Source of the DNA: Gemmatimonadales bacterium UBA4456
Lineage (GTDB): Bacteria; Gemmatimonadota; Gemmatimonadetes; Longimicrobiales; Gaopeijiaceae
NCBI GenBank assembly: GCA_002390225.1
Contig: DGOW01000082.1
Span: 1-64,000 of the forward strand
DNA: 64,000 nucleotides
Reading direction: 5' to 3'
Position 1 is the stretch's first letter. Each line of letters begins with the position of its first letter. Positions 35,967-44,997 of the stretch are shown in pieces. Under the pieces are notes generated by a model. That model was given only the letters and a program-made list of their open reading frames with translations. It was not told where the DNA came from and did not search any database. Position numbers and translations under genes: made by a program.

Positions 35967-37112
35967 CTAGCGGTTGCAATTCCTGTAGTTACAGACCGGC
36001 GTGAGGTTCGCCCCGGTCAGTCCCTGTGGCTCGGGCTCACCCACTGCGGGTAGTGTGAGGGTCCCGATGCCGTCGATCGAGGCCGACACTACCTCACCGG
36101 GCTGCAGGTACCCACGGTCCGCACCGGCCATGGTGCCGCCGGACGTTCCGTTGTTGACGACGTCACCCGGGTAGAGCGTAATGATCGAAGAGCCGTACTC
36201 GATCACCTCCCAGAGTGAGTGGATCATGTCTCCAGCGGTCGCTTCCTGAACCTGGTTGCCGCCAATGGAGAGGGTCTGACGCAGGATCTCCATGGGGTTG
36301 CCGTAGAACTCTTTCGGGACGATCCACGGACCCTGGGGCGCGAAGGTGTCGTGCCCCTTCCCGACGAACCAGTCGGACGTCATCGGGTTTCCGCCCGGCG
36401 GCCGGCCACCGCGGTCGGACACATCGATCGTGACCATGTATCCGAAGACGTGTGCCTCTGCGTCGTTCGCTGAGATGTACTTTCCGGTTCGTCCGATGAC
36501 GGCCCCCAACTCGACTTCCCAGTCGATCCGGTCCCGGCCCCAGGGGATGACGATCTCGGCCCCGTTCCCTACCACAGCGCCCCGGCTCGGCTTGAGGAAG
36601 AGGTATGGAACGCCCCTGTTCTCGCGCCGCTGCTGACGGGCCTCCGCCTGCTGCTCGGGCGAGCTGGCCTCGTTGACGTGGCTGTAGAAGTTGACCGCCG
36701 CGTTCAGAATCTTGCCGGGGTACATGATCGGCGGGAGCGTTCCGACCTCGTTGAGGTCGTAGACATAACCTGGTCGGACGCCGGTGAGCATATCGTTCCC
36801 CACGACATGGTTCACGATCTCGTAGAGACGGGGCTTCATCCCGTATTCGTACCGGGCGATCAGGTCCAGCATGTCGTCCGGTTCCGGAATCGCGGGATAC
36901 GCGGCGTCCCTCTCGAGAGCCGTGTTCGCGGGGTTCAGCGCGACGATGTACTGGTCGCGAAGGACGAGACCCACTTGTGGCGTCCCGTCGATCTCGAAGG
37001 TGCCGACCTTGAACGGCTCGGCGACGTCCATCTGCGCGTGAACCGGACTCGTCGCGATGGCGACCAGGCCCAGCGAAAGTGCGGACGTGAGAAGAATCGA
37101 GCGAATGTGCAT
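35967..37112 (-). CDS. Exported fumarylacetoacetate-hydrolase family protein
   Basis: 381 residues, signal ending SPVHAQ. The FAH C-terminal fold is clear: YPGKILNAAVNFYSHVNEA, PYLFLKPSRGAVVGNG, DRIDWEVELGAVIGRTG with the metal-binding E-x-E, YMVTIDVSDRG, DTFAPQGPWIVP, and YGSSIITLYPGDVVNNGTSGG. The family hydrolyses C-C bonds of beta-diketo acids or isomerises ring-cleavage products, normally in the cytosol; the exported form is unusual. Two cysteines at the very end (VCNYRNCNR) are an odd tail. It is divergent from the S41 protease gene. Confidence 0.87.
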   Translation of the reverse strand: MHIRSILLTSALSLGLVAIATSPVHAQMDVAEPFKVGTFEIDGTPQVGLVLRDQYIVALNPANTALERDAAYPAIPEPDDMLDLIARYEYGMKPRLYEIVNHVVGNDMLTGVRPGYVYDLNEVGTLPPIMYPGKILNAAVNFYSHVNEASSPEQQAEARQQRRENRGVPYLFLKPSRGAVVGNGAEIVIPWGRDRIDWEVELGAVIGRTGKYISANDAEAHVFGYMVTIDVSDRGGRPPGGNPMTSDWFVGKGHDTFAPQGPWIVPKEFYGNPMEILRQTLSIGGNQVQEATAGDMIHSLWEVIEYGSSIITLYPGDVVNNGTSGGTMAGADRGYLQPGEVVSASIDGIGTLTLPAVGEPEPQGLTGANLTPVCNYRNCNR

Positions 37113-37239
37113 GCCCTGCCTCTTCGTGCGGTGAGTGTGATAGGGCAGTCAGAGTGCGGTGCGCGTAGTCGGCGGTCAATCCACGACCTAGCTTCTTCGT
37201 CCTCGCCAACCCGTCGCCCTTCATCTCATGGGACCTGAC

Positions 37240-40200
37240 ATGCGGAAGACAGCCTGCAAACTTTTCGTGGCAGCTCTGCTCGCGCTGCCAGTCACACTCG
37301 AGGCGCAGACACGATTCCTGCGTCAGCCATCGGTCAGCGCTACGGAGATTGCGTTCGTGCACGCGAACGACATCTGGGTCGTGCGTCGTGGCTCAAGTGA
37401 CGCCCGTCGGCTGACCTCCGCCGAGGGTGCGGAGACGGAACCAGCGTTCAGTCCGGACGGACGGTGGATCGCGTTCACGGGTGAGTACGGGGGTAACCAG
37501 GATGTCTATCTGGTGGAGGCTGCCGGCGGTCAGCCCGAGCGGCTCACGTGGCACCCGTCGGCTGACGTGGTCCAGGGATGGACGCCGGATGGGGACATCC
37601 TCTTTCGGTCCGGAAGAGAGGCCGTACCAACCCGCCTGTGGACGTTCTATACCGTCGGCGCGGAGGGTGGCCTGCCCGAGCGCTCTCGCCTGCACCAGGC
37701 GTATCAGGGCGAGATGAGTGACGACGGAGCGTACTACGCCTACCAGGAGATCCAGCTCTGGGACCCGGGTTGGCGTAACTATCGGGGCGGTCAGGCACAG
37801 CCCATTCGGGTGGTGTCGACATCATCGCTCGACCTCGAGCATCCGTCTTGGGAGGGCGAGCGGCACCTGGATCCGACGTGGATGGGCGCGACGGTCTTCT
37901 ACCTGTCCGAGCGGGACTGGGCGAGCAACGTATGGGCGTATGACCCCGCTACCGGGCAGGACCGGCAGCTGACGTTCCACGCCGACTTCGACGTCATGAG
38001 TCTGGACGCAGGACACGGCGCAGTGGTCTACGAACAGGCCGGCTACCTGCACGAACTCGATCCCGCCAGTGGGGAGACACGGCAACTCGACATCCGGGCC
38101 GCCGGTGATCAGAACTGGGCCCGGTCCCGATGGGAGGACGTGCCCGCCAACCAGCTCACCAACCCACGACTGTCTCCAACCGGCCGGCGAGCCCTGTTCG
38201 AATATCGCGGCGACATCTTCACGGTGCCGGTCGAGGAGGGGAGCTGGCGGAATCTGACCCGATCACCCGGTGTCGCTGACCGAACCCCGGTCTGGTCGCC
38301 AGACGGCGAGCAGATCGCGTGGTTCAGTGATGCTTCCGGCGAGTACCAGCTCGTCGTGTCTGACCAGCAGGGACAAGGTCAGAGGACGATCTCCATCGAC
38401 GAGCCATCGTTCTACTTCCAGCCTCGCTGGTCGCCAGATGGCAGCAAGCTGGCGTTCACGGACACGCATTACCGAGTGCAGGTGATGGACGTGGCCACCG
38501 GTGGCGTACAGCACGTGGACACCGACAGGTATGCGCACCCGGAACGGACGATGAATCCGGTCTGGTCTCCGGATTCACGGTACATCGCCTATGCGCGCCG
38601 CCTCGATACACAGCTACGTGTGATCAGCGTGCATGACACCGAGACCGGTGAGCAGCACCAACTGACCGATGGCATGGCCGATGCCATCAGTCCGGTGTGG
38701 GACGAGTCGGGCGACTACCTCTATTTCCTCGCGTCGACCGATTACGGACTCAACACCGGCTGGCTCGATATGACCTCGTACGACCGGCCGGTCACGAGAG
38801 CGCTCTATGTGGCGATCCTTGCCGCAGACGGGATGTCCCCCTTCCTCCCGGTGAGTGATGAGGAGTCGGGAGGGGATGGGTCCGCCTTGAGTGACGCAGC
38901 TGACGTGACCGTAACAATCGACGTAGGCGGGATCGCGGATCGAATCGTGTCAGCACCGAACCTACCGCTCCGCAACTACACGGGTCTGTTTCCAGCGCCG
39001 TCGGGGCACGTCTTCGTGACCGAGGCCGTCCCGAATCAACCCGGCTCGACCGTCCATCGGTACAGCCTCGATGACCGCGAGCCCACCGAATACGCAACGG
39101 GTGTGGCCGCTGCGACCGTCTCCAGTGATCGGAGTACCATCCTGCATCGCTCGGGATCGACGTGGAGCGTAACTGCAACGGCCGGTTCACCCCCCTCCGG
39201 ATCGGAAGGGCAGCTCGCGCTCGGCGACCTCCGGGTCCGTGTGGAGCCGACCGAAGAGTGGTCGCAGATGCTTCGTGACGGCTGGCGCTTCATGCGGGAC
39301 TTCCTGTATGTCGACAACCAGCACGGAGCTCCATGGGACGACGTCTGGGCGTGGTACTCCGCGTGGCTACCCGATGTCGAGCACCGCTCTGATTTCAATC
39401 ATCTCCTCGACATGCTTTCTGGTGAGATTGCCGTGGGGCACTCGTACGTCCGTGGCGGCGACTACCCCGAGCTGACCAACCCGCGCACCGGTCTGCTCGG
39501 TGCTGACCTCTCGGCGGCTGACGGTGGCTACCGGATCGATCGTATCTACTCAGGTGAGAGCTGGAATCCGAATCTGCAGGGCCCGCTGGCCCATCCGGGG
39601 CTCGGCGTGACCGAGGGTGATTTCATTGTCGCCATCGACGGGCGGTCGCTGATCGCCCCGACTAACCCGTTCGAGCTTCTCGAGGGCACGGCGGGTCGGC
39701 CTGTTACTCTGACCGTCAGCGATACGCCATCCGGCGCGAATTCACGCACCGTCGTCGTCGAGCCCCTGGGAAGCGAGGGTCAGCTCAGGAGCTGGGCCTG
39801 GATCGAAGGGAACCGTCGGAAGGTCGACGAGATGAGTGGTGGTCGACTCGCCTACGTCTATGTGCCGAATACCGGTCAGGGTGGATACACCTACTTCAAC
39901 CGGATGTACTTCGCGCAGCAGGATCGACAGGGCGCGGTCATCGACGAGCGCAATAACGGTGGCGGGTCCGCTGCGGACTATATCGTCGACATCATGGCCC
40001 GTGAGCTCACAGGGTACTTCAACTCCCGGGCTGGTGACCGGAAGCCGTGGACGCAGCCGATGGCGGGCCTGTTCGGGCCCAAGGTCATGATTATCAACGA
40101 GCGCGCCGGGTCCGGTGGGGATCTCATGCCCTACCTCTTCCGTTTCCGCGAGGTCGGACCGCTGATTGGCACTAAGACGTGGGGTGGTCTGGTCGGTACC

Positions 40201-40467
40201 TGGGACACACCGCCGCTGATCGATGGTGGTCGGTTCGTGGCGCCCCGCGGCGGGTTTTTCGACGTGAACGGTGAGTGGGCAGTCGAGGCTGAGGGTGTGG
40301 CTCCGGACATCGAGGTGATGAATGCGCCCAGGGATGTCGCCGAGGGTCGTGATCCGCAGTTGGAGGCTGCCGTGGCCGAGGCACTGAGGTTACTCGAGAC
40401 CGAGGCGGTGGAGTTCATGTCGGAGCCAGCGGCACCAGTGCGGTACCGCCGGCCGGGTGGGGGGTGA
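37240..40467 (+). CDS. Tricorn-like S41 protease with N-terminal propeller
   Basis: 1075 residues from the ATG before RKTACKLFVAALLAL; an ATG four codons earlier is possible. Signal ends TLEAQ. Residues about 20-640 hold PD40/TolB-type propeller repeats (FSPDGRWIAFTGEYGG, WSPDGEQIAWFSD, WSPDGSKLAFTDTH, WSPDSRYIAYARR). A tricorn-type core domain follows, then a PDZ-like segment (GVTEGDFIVAIDGRSL) and an S41 catalytic domain: DERNNGGGSAADYI, nucleophile serine 958 in NERAGSGGDLMPYLF, and GTKTWGGLVGTWD. Such enzymes degrade peptides in the periplasm. It is monocistronic. Confidence 0.92.
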   Translation: MRKTACKLFVAALLALPVTLEAQTRFLRQPSVSATEIAFVHANDIWVVRRGSSDARRLTSAEGAETEPAFSPDGRWIAFTGEYGGNQDVYLVEAAGGQPERLTWHPSADVVQGWTPDGDILFRSGREAVPTRLWTFYTVGAEGGLPERSRLHQAYQGEMSDDGAYYAYQEIQLWDPGWRNYRGGQAQPIRVVSTSSLDLEHPSWEGERHLDPTWMGATVFYLSERDWASNVWAYDPATGQDRQLTFHADFDVMSLDAGHGAVVYEQAGYLHELDPASGETRQLDIRAAGDQNWARSRWEDVPANQLTNPRLSPTGRRALFEYRGDIFTVPVEEGSWRNLTRSPGVADRTPVWSPDGEQIAWFSDASGEYQLVVSDQQGQGQRTISIDEPSFYFQPRWSPDGSKLAFTDTHYRVQVMDVATGGVQHVDTDRYAHPERTMNPVWSPDSRYIAYARRLDTQLRVISVHDTETGEQHQLTDGMADAISPVWDESGDYLYFLASTDYGLNTGWLDMTSYDRPVTRALYVAILAADGMSPFLPVSDEESGGDGSALSDAADVTVTIDVGGIADRIVSAPNLPLRNYTGLFPAPSGHVFVTEAVPNQPGSTVHRYSLDDREPTEYATGVAAATVSSDRSTILHRSGSTWSVTATAGSPPSGSEGQLALGDLRVRVEPTEEWSQMLRDGWRFMRDFLYVDNQHGAPWDDVWAWYSAWLPDVEHRSDFNHLLDMLSGEIAVGHSYVRGGDYPELTNPRTGLLGADLSAADGGYRIDRIYSGESWNPNLQGPLAHPGLGVTEGDFIVAIDGRSLIAPTNPFELLEGTAGRPVTLTVSDTPSGANSRTVVVEPLGSEGQLRSWAWIEGNRRKVDEMSGGRLAYVYVPNTGQGGYTYFNRMYFAQQDRQGAVIDERNNGGGSAADYIVDIMARELTGYFNSRAGDRKPWTQPMAGLFGPKVMIINERAGSGGDLMPYLFRFREVGPLIGTKTWGGLVGTWDTPPLIDGGRFVAPRGGFFDVNGEWAVEAEGVAPDIEVMNAPRDVAEGRDPQLEAAVAEALRLLETEAVEFMSEPAAPVRYRRPGGG

Positions 40468-40518
40468 GGTAGAGGAGACAAGTTGGCTCTCGCGGTCGAG
40501 GTGAGACTGCGCTCGTGC

Positions 40519-40546
40519 TTGACAAAGATTTAGGTGCGCCTAAAAT
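40519..40546 (+). promoter_or_regulatory. Promoter of the TonB-receptor gene
   Basis: TTGACA at 40519-40524 is a consensus -35 element. TAAAAT at 40541-40546, 16 bases on, is a good -10. A perfect TATAAT also occurs at 40548-40553 but is 23 bases from the -35. Two palindromic operators overlap this promoter. Confidence 0.65.
40530..40543. promoter_or_regulatory. DtxR/MntR-like operator 1 (TTAGGTGCGCCTAA)
   Basis: Arms TTAGG and CCTAA are perfect inverted repeats, flanked by T/A that extend the symmetry by one pair. It lies in the spacer between -35 and -10. The half-site TTAGG(T) is that of DtxR/IdeR/MntR-family metal-dependent repressors. No such regulator is in the window. Confidence 0.65.
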
Positions 40547-40552
40547 ATATAA

Positions 40553-40566
40553 TTAGGTGAACCTAA
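40553..40566. promoter_or_regulatory. DtxR/MntR-like operator 2 (TTAGGTGAACCTAA)
   Basis: Arms TTAGGT and ACCTAA are perfect inverted repeats around GA. Its centre is 23 bases from that of operator 1, so two dimers could bind close to the same face of the helix. It covers the expected transcription start. Confidence 0.68.
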
Positions 40567-40597
40567 AACGCCGGCTCTGACCGGCTCGTTGTGTCTC

Positions 40598-42826
40598 ATG
40601 AATCCACTGCGCGGACGCACCAGGACAAGACGAGCGATGCAGTGGCCTGGACTTGTCGCTGCGTTTCTTCTGCTTCCTGCCCCTGCCGCTGCTCAAAATT
40701 CGGCGGCTGTTCAGGGGATTGTAGTGCGCCAGTCGGGTGAGGCGATCCCGTACGCGAGTGTCTCGGTCCTGGGCACCCAGCGTGGTGTAGTCGCCGATGG
40801 AGCGGGACGGTTCCGCCTGGAGGGGCTTCTTCGCGGCGGGCTCGTTCTGATCGCGTCTGCACAGGGCTTCGGTGCGGTCGAGCAGGCCGTTACCACGACC
40901 GATGGCGGGATCGTGACCATCGTTCTCGAGCTCGATCCGGTCGCTCTGGAGGCCCTGACAGTGACCGGAACGATGAAGAGCACGACCGTCGCTCAATCCC
41001 CGGTGAAGGTGACCGTAGTTCCGAGCGCGGTGCTTCAACGAAATGCGACCAACAACCTGGTCGAGGCCGTTCAGTTCGTGAACGGCATCTACAATCAGGT
41101 CGACTGCGGTGTGTGCTATACCAACAATCTTCGAATCAACGGGATGGAGGGTCCGTATACCGCAGTGCTCATCGACGGGATGCCGCTCATGAGTTCACTC
41201 GCGGCCGTGTACGGTTTGAACGGAATCAATCCCGCGCTGATCGAGCAGATCGAGATCGTGAAGGGCCCGTCGTCTACCCTCTATGGATCGGAAGCCATGG
41301 CAGGCGTGATCAACGTGATCACGAAAGACCCACGCTTCGCACCCCGCCTGGCCATAGACGCCTGGGGCACGTCTGACGCCGAAGGCAACGTAGACTTCGC
41401 GGCATCGACCCGGCCCGGTGACGTGAGTGGATTCCTCAGCGGCAACCTGGCCTACAGCGACCGCTTCGTAGATGGGAACGGAGATGGGTTCACCGACTTC
41501 CCGCTGAATCGGCGCGGTGTCGTCTTCGGGAAGATGGACGTGTCACCTCAGGGTGAGCGGCGCGCCACCCTGACGGCGAAGTACCTCTACGAGGACCGGT
41601 TCGGTGGAGTGGAAGGCTGGACCCGCGCGGATCGCGGCAGCAACGAAGTCTATGGCGAGTCGATCTACACGAACCGCGTCGAGATGCTCGGATCGTATCT
41701 GCCCGGATGGTCCGACGAGATTCGGTTCGAGGGTTCGTACAGTTGGCATGATCAGGACAGCTGGTACGGTGACAGTCCGTACGATGCGACCCAGCACATC
41801 GCATTCGGAAACGCGCTGTGGGGATCGATGCTGGGGCGGCATGATCTGCTACTGGGGGCGAGCCTTCGCTACCAGACCTACGACGACAACACACCAGCGA
41901 CGGTCGCCGTGGATCGAAGACTCATTCCGGGCGTGTTCGCTCAGGACGAGGTACGCTTCAGCAACCGCATGACGCTGCTTGGTGGGATGCGGGCGGATCA
42001 TCACGAGGAGCATGGGGTCATCGCTTCACCGCGTGCGGCGCTCAAATGGGACGTGTACGAGCACACGGCCGTGCGCCTGAATGCGGGCACGGGTTTCCGG
42101 GTGGTCAATCTCTTCGCTGAGGATCACGCGGCCCTTACCGGAGCACGTGACGTGCTGATCGCGTCGGAGCTCGAACCCGAGCGTTCACGCAGTATCACCG
42201 TGAACGTCAATCAGGTCGTCGAGTTCGGGCCGAGCCCGATGATGATCGATCTCGACCTCTTCCACACGCGCTTCTCCAACAAGATCGTCCCGGATTACGA
42301 CGTCAATCCGAACCAGATCGTCTACGACAACCTCGAAGGCCATGCGGTGAGTCGCGGTATCGGCTTGACGTTGAATCAGAACGTCGACTTCGACCGCTTT
42401 CTCTACAGTGTGGGTGTGACCCTTCAGGATGTGTACACCGTCGAAGCAGACGATCAGTCCGATGAGTTCTTCGCGCCGAATATCCGGGGAGTACTCAGCG
42501 CGACGTACAACGTCCGCAGCCTTCCCATGCGCGTCGACTACACCGGCAGTATCACCGGACCCATGCGCCTTCCCGTCTATGCCGCTCCATTCACGCGAGC
42601 TGAGCGGTCGCCGATGTACTCGATCCACAACGTCCAGACGTCGTGGCGCATCGAGAACGGAGCTGAGTTCTATCTCTCCGTAAAGAACATTTTCGACTAC
42701 GTCCAGCCCACCGCGTTGATCGACCCGGCAAACCCCTTCGGCGACGACTTCGACACGGCGTACGTGTATGGGCCACTCCGGGGACGGCATATCATGCTCG
42801 GTCTCCGGTACGGGGTCGGACGGTAG
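40598..42826 (+). CDS. TonB-dependent receptor with carboxypeptidase-like N-terminal domain and CxxC plug motif
   Basis: 742 residues from the ATG before NPLRGRTRTRRAMQW, signal ending APAAAQ. A carboxypeptidase regulatory-like domain (VQGIVVRQSGEAIPYASVSV) comes first. The plug then has SPVKVTVVPSAVL, DCGVCYTNNLRINGMEGPYT with cysteines 170 and 173, and IEIVKGPSSTLYGSEAMAGV. A 22-strand-type barrel follows from about residue 250. The end GRHIMLGLRYGVGR lacks the common terminal aromatic. TonB receptors import metal chelates, cobalamin or other scarce compounds. The DtxR-like operators suggest iron or manganese; a CxxC in the plug is seen in some Bacteroidota receptors of unproven ligand. Confidence 0.92.
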   Translation: MNPLRGRTRTRRAMQWPGLVAAFLLLPAPAAAQNSAAVQGIVVRQSGEAIPYASVSVLGTQRGVVADGAGRFRLEGLLRGGLVLIASAQGFGAVEQAVTTTDGGIVTIVLELDPVALEALTVTGTMKSTTVAQSPVKVTVVPSAVLQRNATNNLVEAVQFVNGIYNQVDCGVCYTNNLRINGMEGPYTAVLIDGMPLMSSLAAVYGLNGINPALIEQIEIVKGPSSTLYGSEAMAGVINVITKDPRFAPRLAIDAWGTSDAEGNVDFAASTRPGDVSGFLSGNLAYSDRFVDGNGDGFTDFPLNRRGVVFGKMDVSPQGERRATLTAKYLYEDRFGGVEGWTRADRGSNEVYGESIYTNRVEMLGSYLPGWSDEIRFEGSYSWHDQDSWYGDSPYDATQHIAFGNALWGSMLGRHDLLLGASLRYQTYDDNTPATVAVDRRLIPGVFAQDEVRFSNRMTLLGGMRADHHEEHGVIASPRAALKWDVYEHTAVRLNAGTGFRVVNLFAEDHAALTGARDVLIASELEPERSRSITVNVNQVVEFGPSPMMIDLDLFHTRFSNKIVPDYDVNPNQIVYDNLEGHAVSRGIGLTLNQNVDFDRFLYSVGVTLQDVYTVEADDQSDEFFAPNIRGVLSATYNVRSLPMRVDYTGSITGPMRLPVYAAPFTRAERSPMYSIHNVQTSWRIENGAEFYLSVKNIFDYVQPTALIDPANPFGDDFDTAYVYGPLRGRHIMLGLRYGVGR

Positions 42827-42848
42827 CCTGATGGTGTACCGTCCGACG

Positions 42849-43394
42849 ATGAGGAAGCCCCGAACCATCACGCTTGGGCTGCTTCTTACCGGTGCCGCAT
42901 GGTTCGCACCAGCGGCCTGTACGGCGCAGGCTGTGCCGGCCGACGAGCCAGCCTCGGTCGCCGAGTTCGAGGTCTACGGGCAGGCGGACTACGACTGGAC
43001 GATCCGCCCGCTCGACGGTGAGGAGCTTGACCTCGAGGCGTTCAGAGGGAAGGTCCTCTTCATCAACCTCTGGGCATCCTGGTGCACCCCGTGCATCCGT
43101 GAGATGGAGACGATCGAAACACTCAAGGATCATCTGGAAGACACGGATGTCGAGTTTCTCATCGTAGCCGCGGAGGGGGAGCGACCGGTGCGGCGTCACT
43201 TGCGTCGCTACTCCTATGATCTCCCGATCTATCTGGAGGTGGATCGGATACCAGCGGCCTTCGGGTTGCGAGGGCTGCCGACGAGTTGGGTCGTGGATCG
43301 TGAGGGCCAGATCGTGCTTCTCCGCCACGGAGAGGCGGTCTGGGATACCGACGAGGTCGAGGCGTTCCTGAGGGCGGTCGCCGAGACTGGTTGA
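42849..43394 (+). CDS. TlpA/ResA-like exported thioredoxin
   Basis: 181 residues from the ATG before RKPRTITLGLLLTG; an earlier ATG (42831) adds six residues. A signal peptide (AAWFAPAACTAQA) precedes a thioredoxin fold: FINLWASWCTPCIREME with the redox pair WCTPC and GLPTSWVVDREG with the cis-proline loop. Such proteins reduce or oxidise disulfides in the periplasm. The gene begins 22 bases after the TonB receptor and should share its metal-regulated promoter; the receptor's two plug cysteines are an attractive substrate, though this is inference. Confidence 0.87.
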   Translation: MRKPRTITLGLLLTGAAWFAPAACTAQAVPADEPASVAEFEVYGQADYDWTIRPLDGEELDLEAFRGKVLFINLWASWCTPCIREMETIETLKDHLEDTDVEFLIVAAEGERPVRRHLRRYSYDLPIYLEVDRIPAAFGLRGLPTSWVVDREGQIVLLRHGEAVWDTDEVEAFLRAVAETG

Positions 43395-43428
43395 TCGGGC
43401 CGGCTCACGGGGAGAGGCCGTCCGGAGG

Positions 43429-44469
43429 TCATCGCCCCGGGCCTGCGCTCCTCATCTCTTCCGGGATCCGACCGTCCATCACATGGCGCCACAGCGGCGG
43501 AACCGCGGCCAGCCAGAAGCAGCCATAGTATCCCGTCGGAAGCGTAGGGGCGTTCGAGTACGGTCGTAGTTCCCAGAAGGGGACGCTGGCCTTGAGATGG
43601 TGCGCGGGATGCCGAGTCAGCTCGAGCAGCGTCCACCTCGACCAGCGCTCCTCGGACTGCCACGAGTGCATTTCGGTCTGGCGCGCTCCGATGGCCCGAC
43701 GCAGGCCGTAGTGCCGGATGTAGTTGATGTATTCGAGCAGGAATACCGCGAAGAACGCCTGGACGAGGAAGGCCGTCGTCGGCCAGGGACCGAGAAGGAG
43801 ATAGAAGAGGAGGATGAGGCCGATCTGGACGGCAGCGCCTCGCGCTACAGGGTTTTGGAGTCCCACTTCGCCCTTGTCGGTATGAACTCGAAGCGCGTCA
43901 GCGAACTGTCCCGGGATCGTGCGTGCAACGAAGGCGTACAGCGACTCACCTGAGTGGGCGGACGCGGGGTCCTTCGTGGTTGAGACGTGTCGGTGATGCG
44001 TGTGGTTGTGCTCGGTCGTGAAGTGCAGGTACAGGACCGAGAGGAGGTTCATCCGACCGATCCACCAGGCGAGGGATCGCGGTCGGCGATGCCCGAGCTC
44101 GTGCGCGACGACGATGCCGGAAACGCCCGAGCTCACGCCGGTGCTCAGGGCCGCTCCCCATGTGGTCCAGGCGCTCAGGTCCAGGCCCGCGCGGTACAGG
44201 AGCGTGCCCACGGCAGCGAACTGGACGACGGCGTGCACATAGAGCAGAAGTTCGAATGGCCGTCCGGATGCGCGAGGAGGTCGCGGATGCTCGGCTCGGC
44301 CGAGCGCAACGTCCAGCAAGGGCCCCACGCCGAGCATGTACACGATCCCGCCGAGCACCCAAGGGCCACCCACGACGTTGCCGGTGATGACCACCAACGC
44401 TGGAGCGAGGCCGAAGAGGTGCAGTCCCCATGGCTCGGGCTTCAGATCATGAGACTCCGACATAGCCAT
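43429..44469 (-). CDS. AlkB-like membrane fatty-acid desaturase/alkane monooxygenase
   Basis: About 346 residues from the ATG before AMSESHDLKPEPW; an upstream ATG at 44505 is possible. Six or so membrane helices carry the histidine boxes of the AlkB group: VVAHELGHRRPRSLAWW, TEHNHTHHRHVST followed by KDPASA, NYIRHYGL, and LLELTRHPAHHLKAS. In AlkB the last box is usually LQRHSDHH; here it is LTRHPAHH. The enzyme should hold a diiron site and oxidise alkyl chains. No rubredoxin is nearby. It converges on the TlpA-like gene with 34 bases between them. Confidence 0.85.
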   Translation of the reverse strand: MAMSESHDLKPEPWGLHLFGLAPALVVITGNVVGGPWVLGGIVYMLGVGPLLDVALGRAEHPRPPRASGRPFELLLYVHAVVQFAAVGTLLYRAGLDLSAWTTWGAALSTGVSSGVSGIVVAHELGHRRPRSLAWWIGRMNLLSVLYLHFTTEHNHTHHRHVSTTKDPASAHSGESLYAFVARTIPGQFADALRVHTDKGEVGLQNPVARGAAVQIGLILLFYLLLGPWPTTAFLVQAFFAVFLLEYINYIRHYGLRRAIGARQTEMHSWQSEERWSRWTLLELTRHPAHHLKASVPFWELRPYSNAPTLPTGYYGCFWLAAVPPLWRHVMDGRIPEEMRSAGPGR

Positions 44470-44522
44470 AGAGTACACCAAAATCACGGATGGTGCCTCG
44501 CTCATTCGCGGGGCCCCGGTCG

Positions 44523-44846
44523 TTACGTAGTGCTGGACTCCTCGTCCACCTCGGTTTCGACAACCATAGCCTCCGTGCCATCGCCGTCATCCGCGTCTGC
44601 CTCGTCGCCACCCTCGTCCGTACGCTCGACTTCGATCGTGCAGTTGGTCACCATCGCGGCTATGGCCCCCACCGCCGCCCAGACGGGCAGCAGGAGCGCA
44701 CCGGCCAACCCGATCGTGACGGGAAACTCGATGAGGACTTTCCCTTCATCGTTCTTGATCACGATGTGGCGCACGTTCCCCTCGTGCAGCAACTCCTTGA
44801 GCTTCCCGAGGACCTGGTCGCCTTTGACCTTGAACTCTTCGCGCAT
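44523..44846 (-). CDS. DUF4342 protein
   Basis: 107 residues. The start FKVKGDQVLGKLKELLHEGN and RHIVIKNDEGKVLIEFPVT, then a hydrophobic helix (ALLLPVWAAVGAIAAMV) and NCTIEVER, are characteristic of DUF4342. The tail is strongly acidic and low in complexity. A GGGAG lies upstream of the ATG. Members are small proteins with one membrane segment and unknown function. Confidence 0.88.
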   Translation of the reverse strand: MREEFKVKGDQVLGKLKELLHEGNVRHIVIKNDEGKVLIEFPVTIGLAGALLLPVWAAVGAIAAMVTNCTIEVERTDEGGDEADADDGDGTEAMVVETEVDEESSTT

Positions 44847-44997
44847 GGGGGTATCTCCCTTGTGTGTGATGTTGTGTCCGCACCTCGAGATCGCGCGGAC
44901 GGACCTCTTGATCTCCCAGCTCCTGTCTACTCAGATGGTCCAGAGCTGCGTGCTGTTTCGATCTTCTCGGGCAGCGTACTCAGATAAAGCTCGTTGC

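Noticed and set aside
36163..37362. 399-codon minus-strand frame over the FAH gene
   Set aside because: Same strand but a different frame, very rich in Arg/His/Gly; the FAH frame has clear motifs and a signal peptide.
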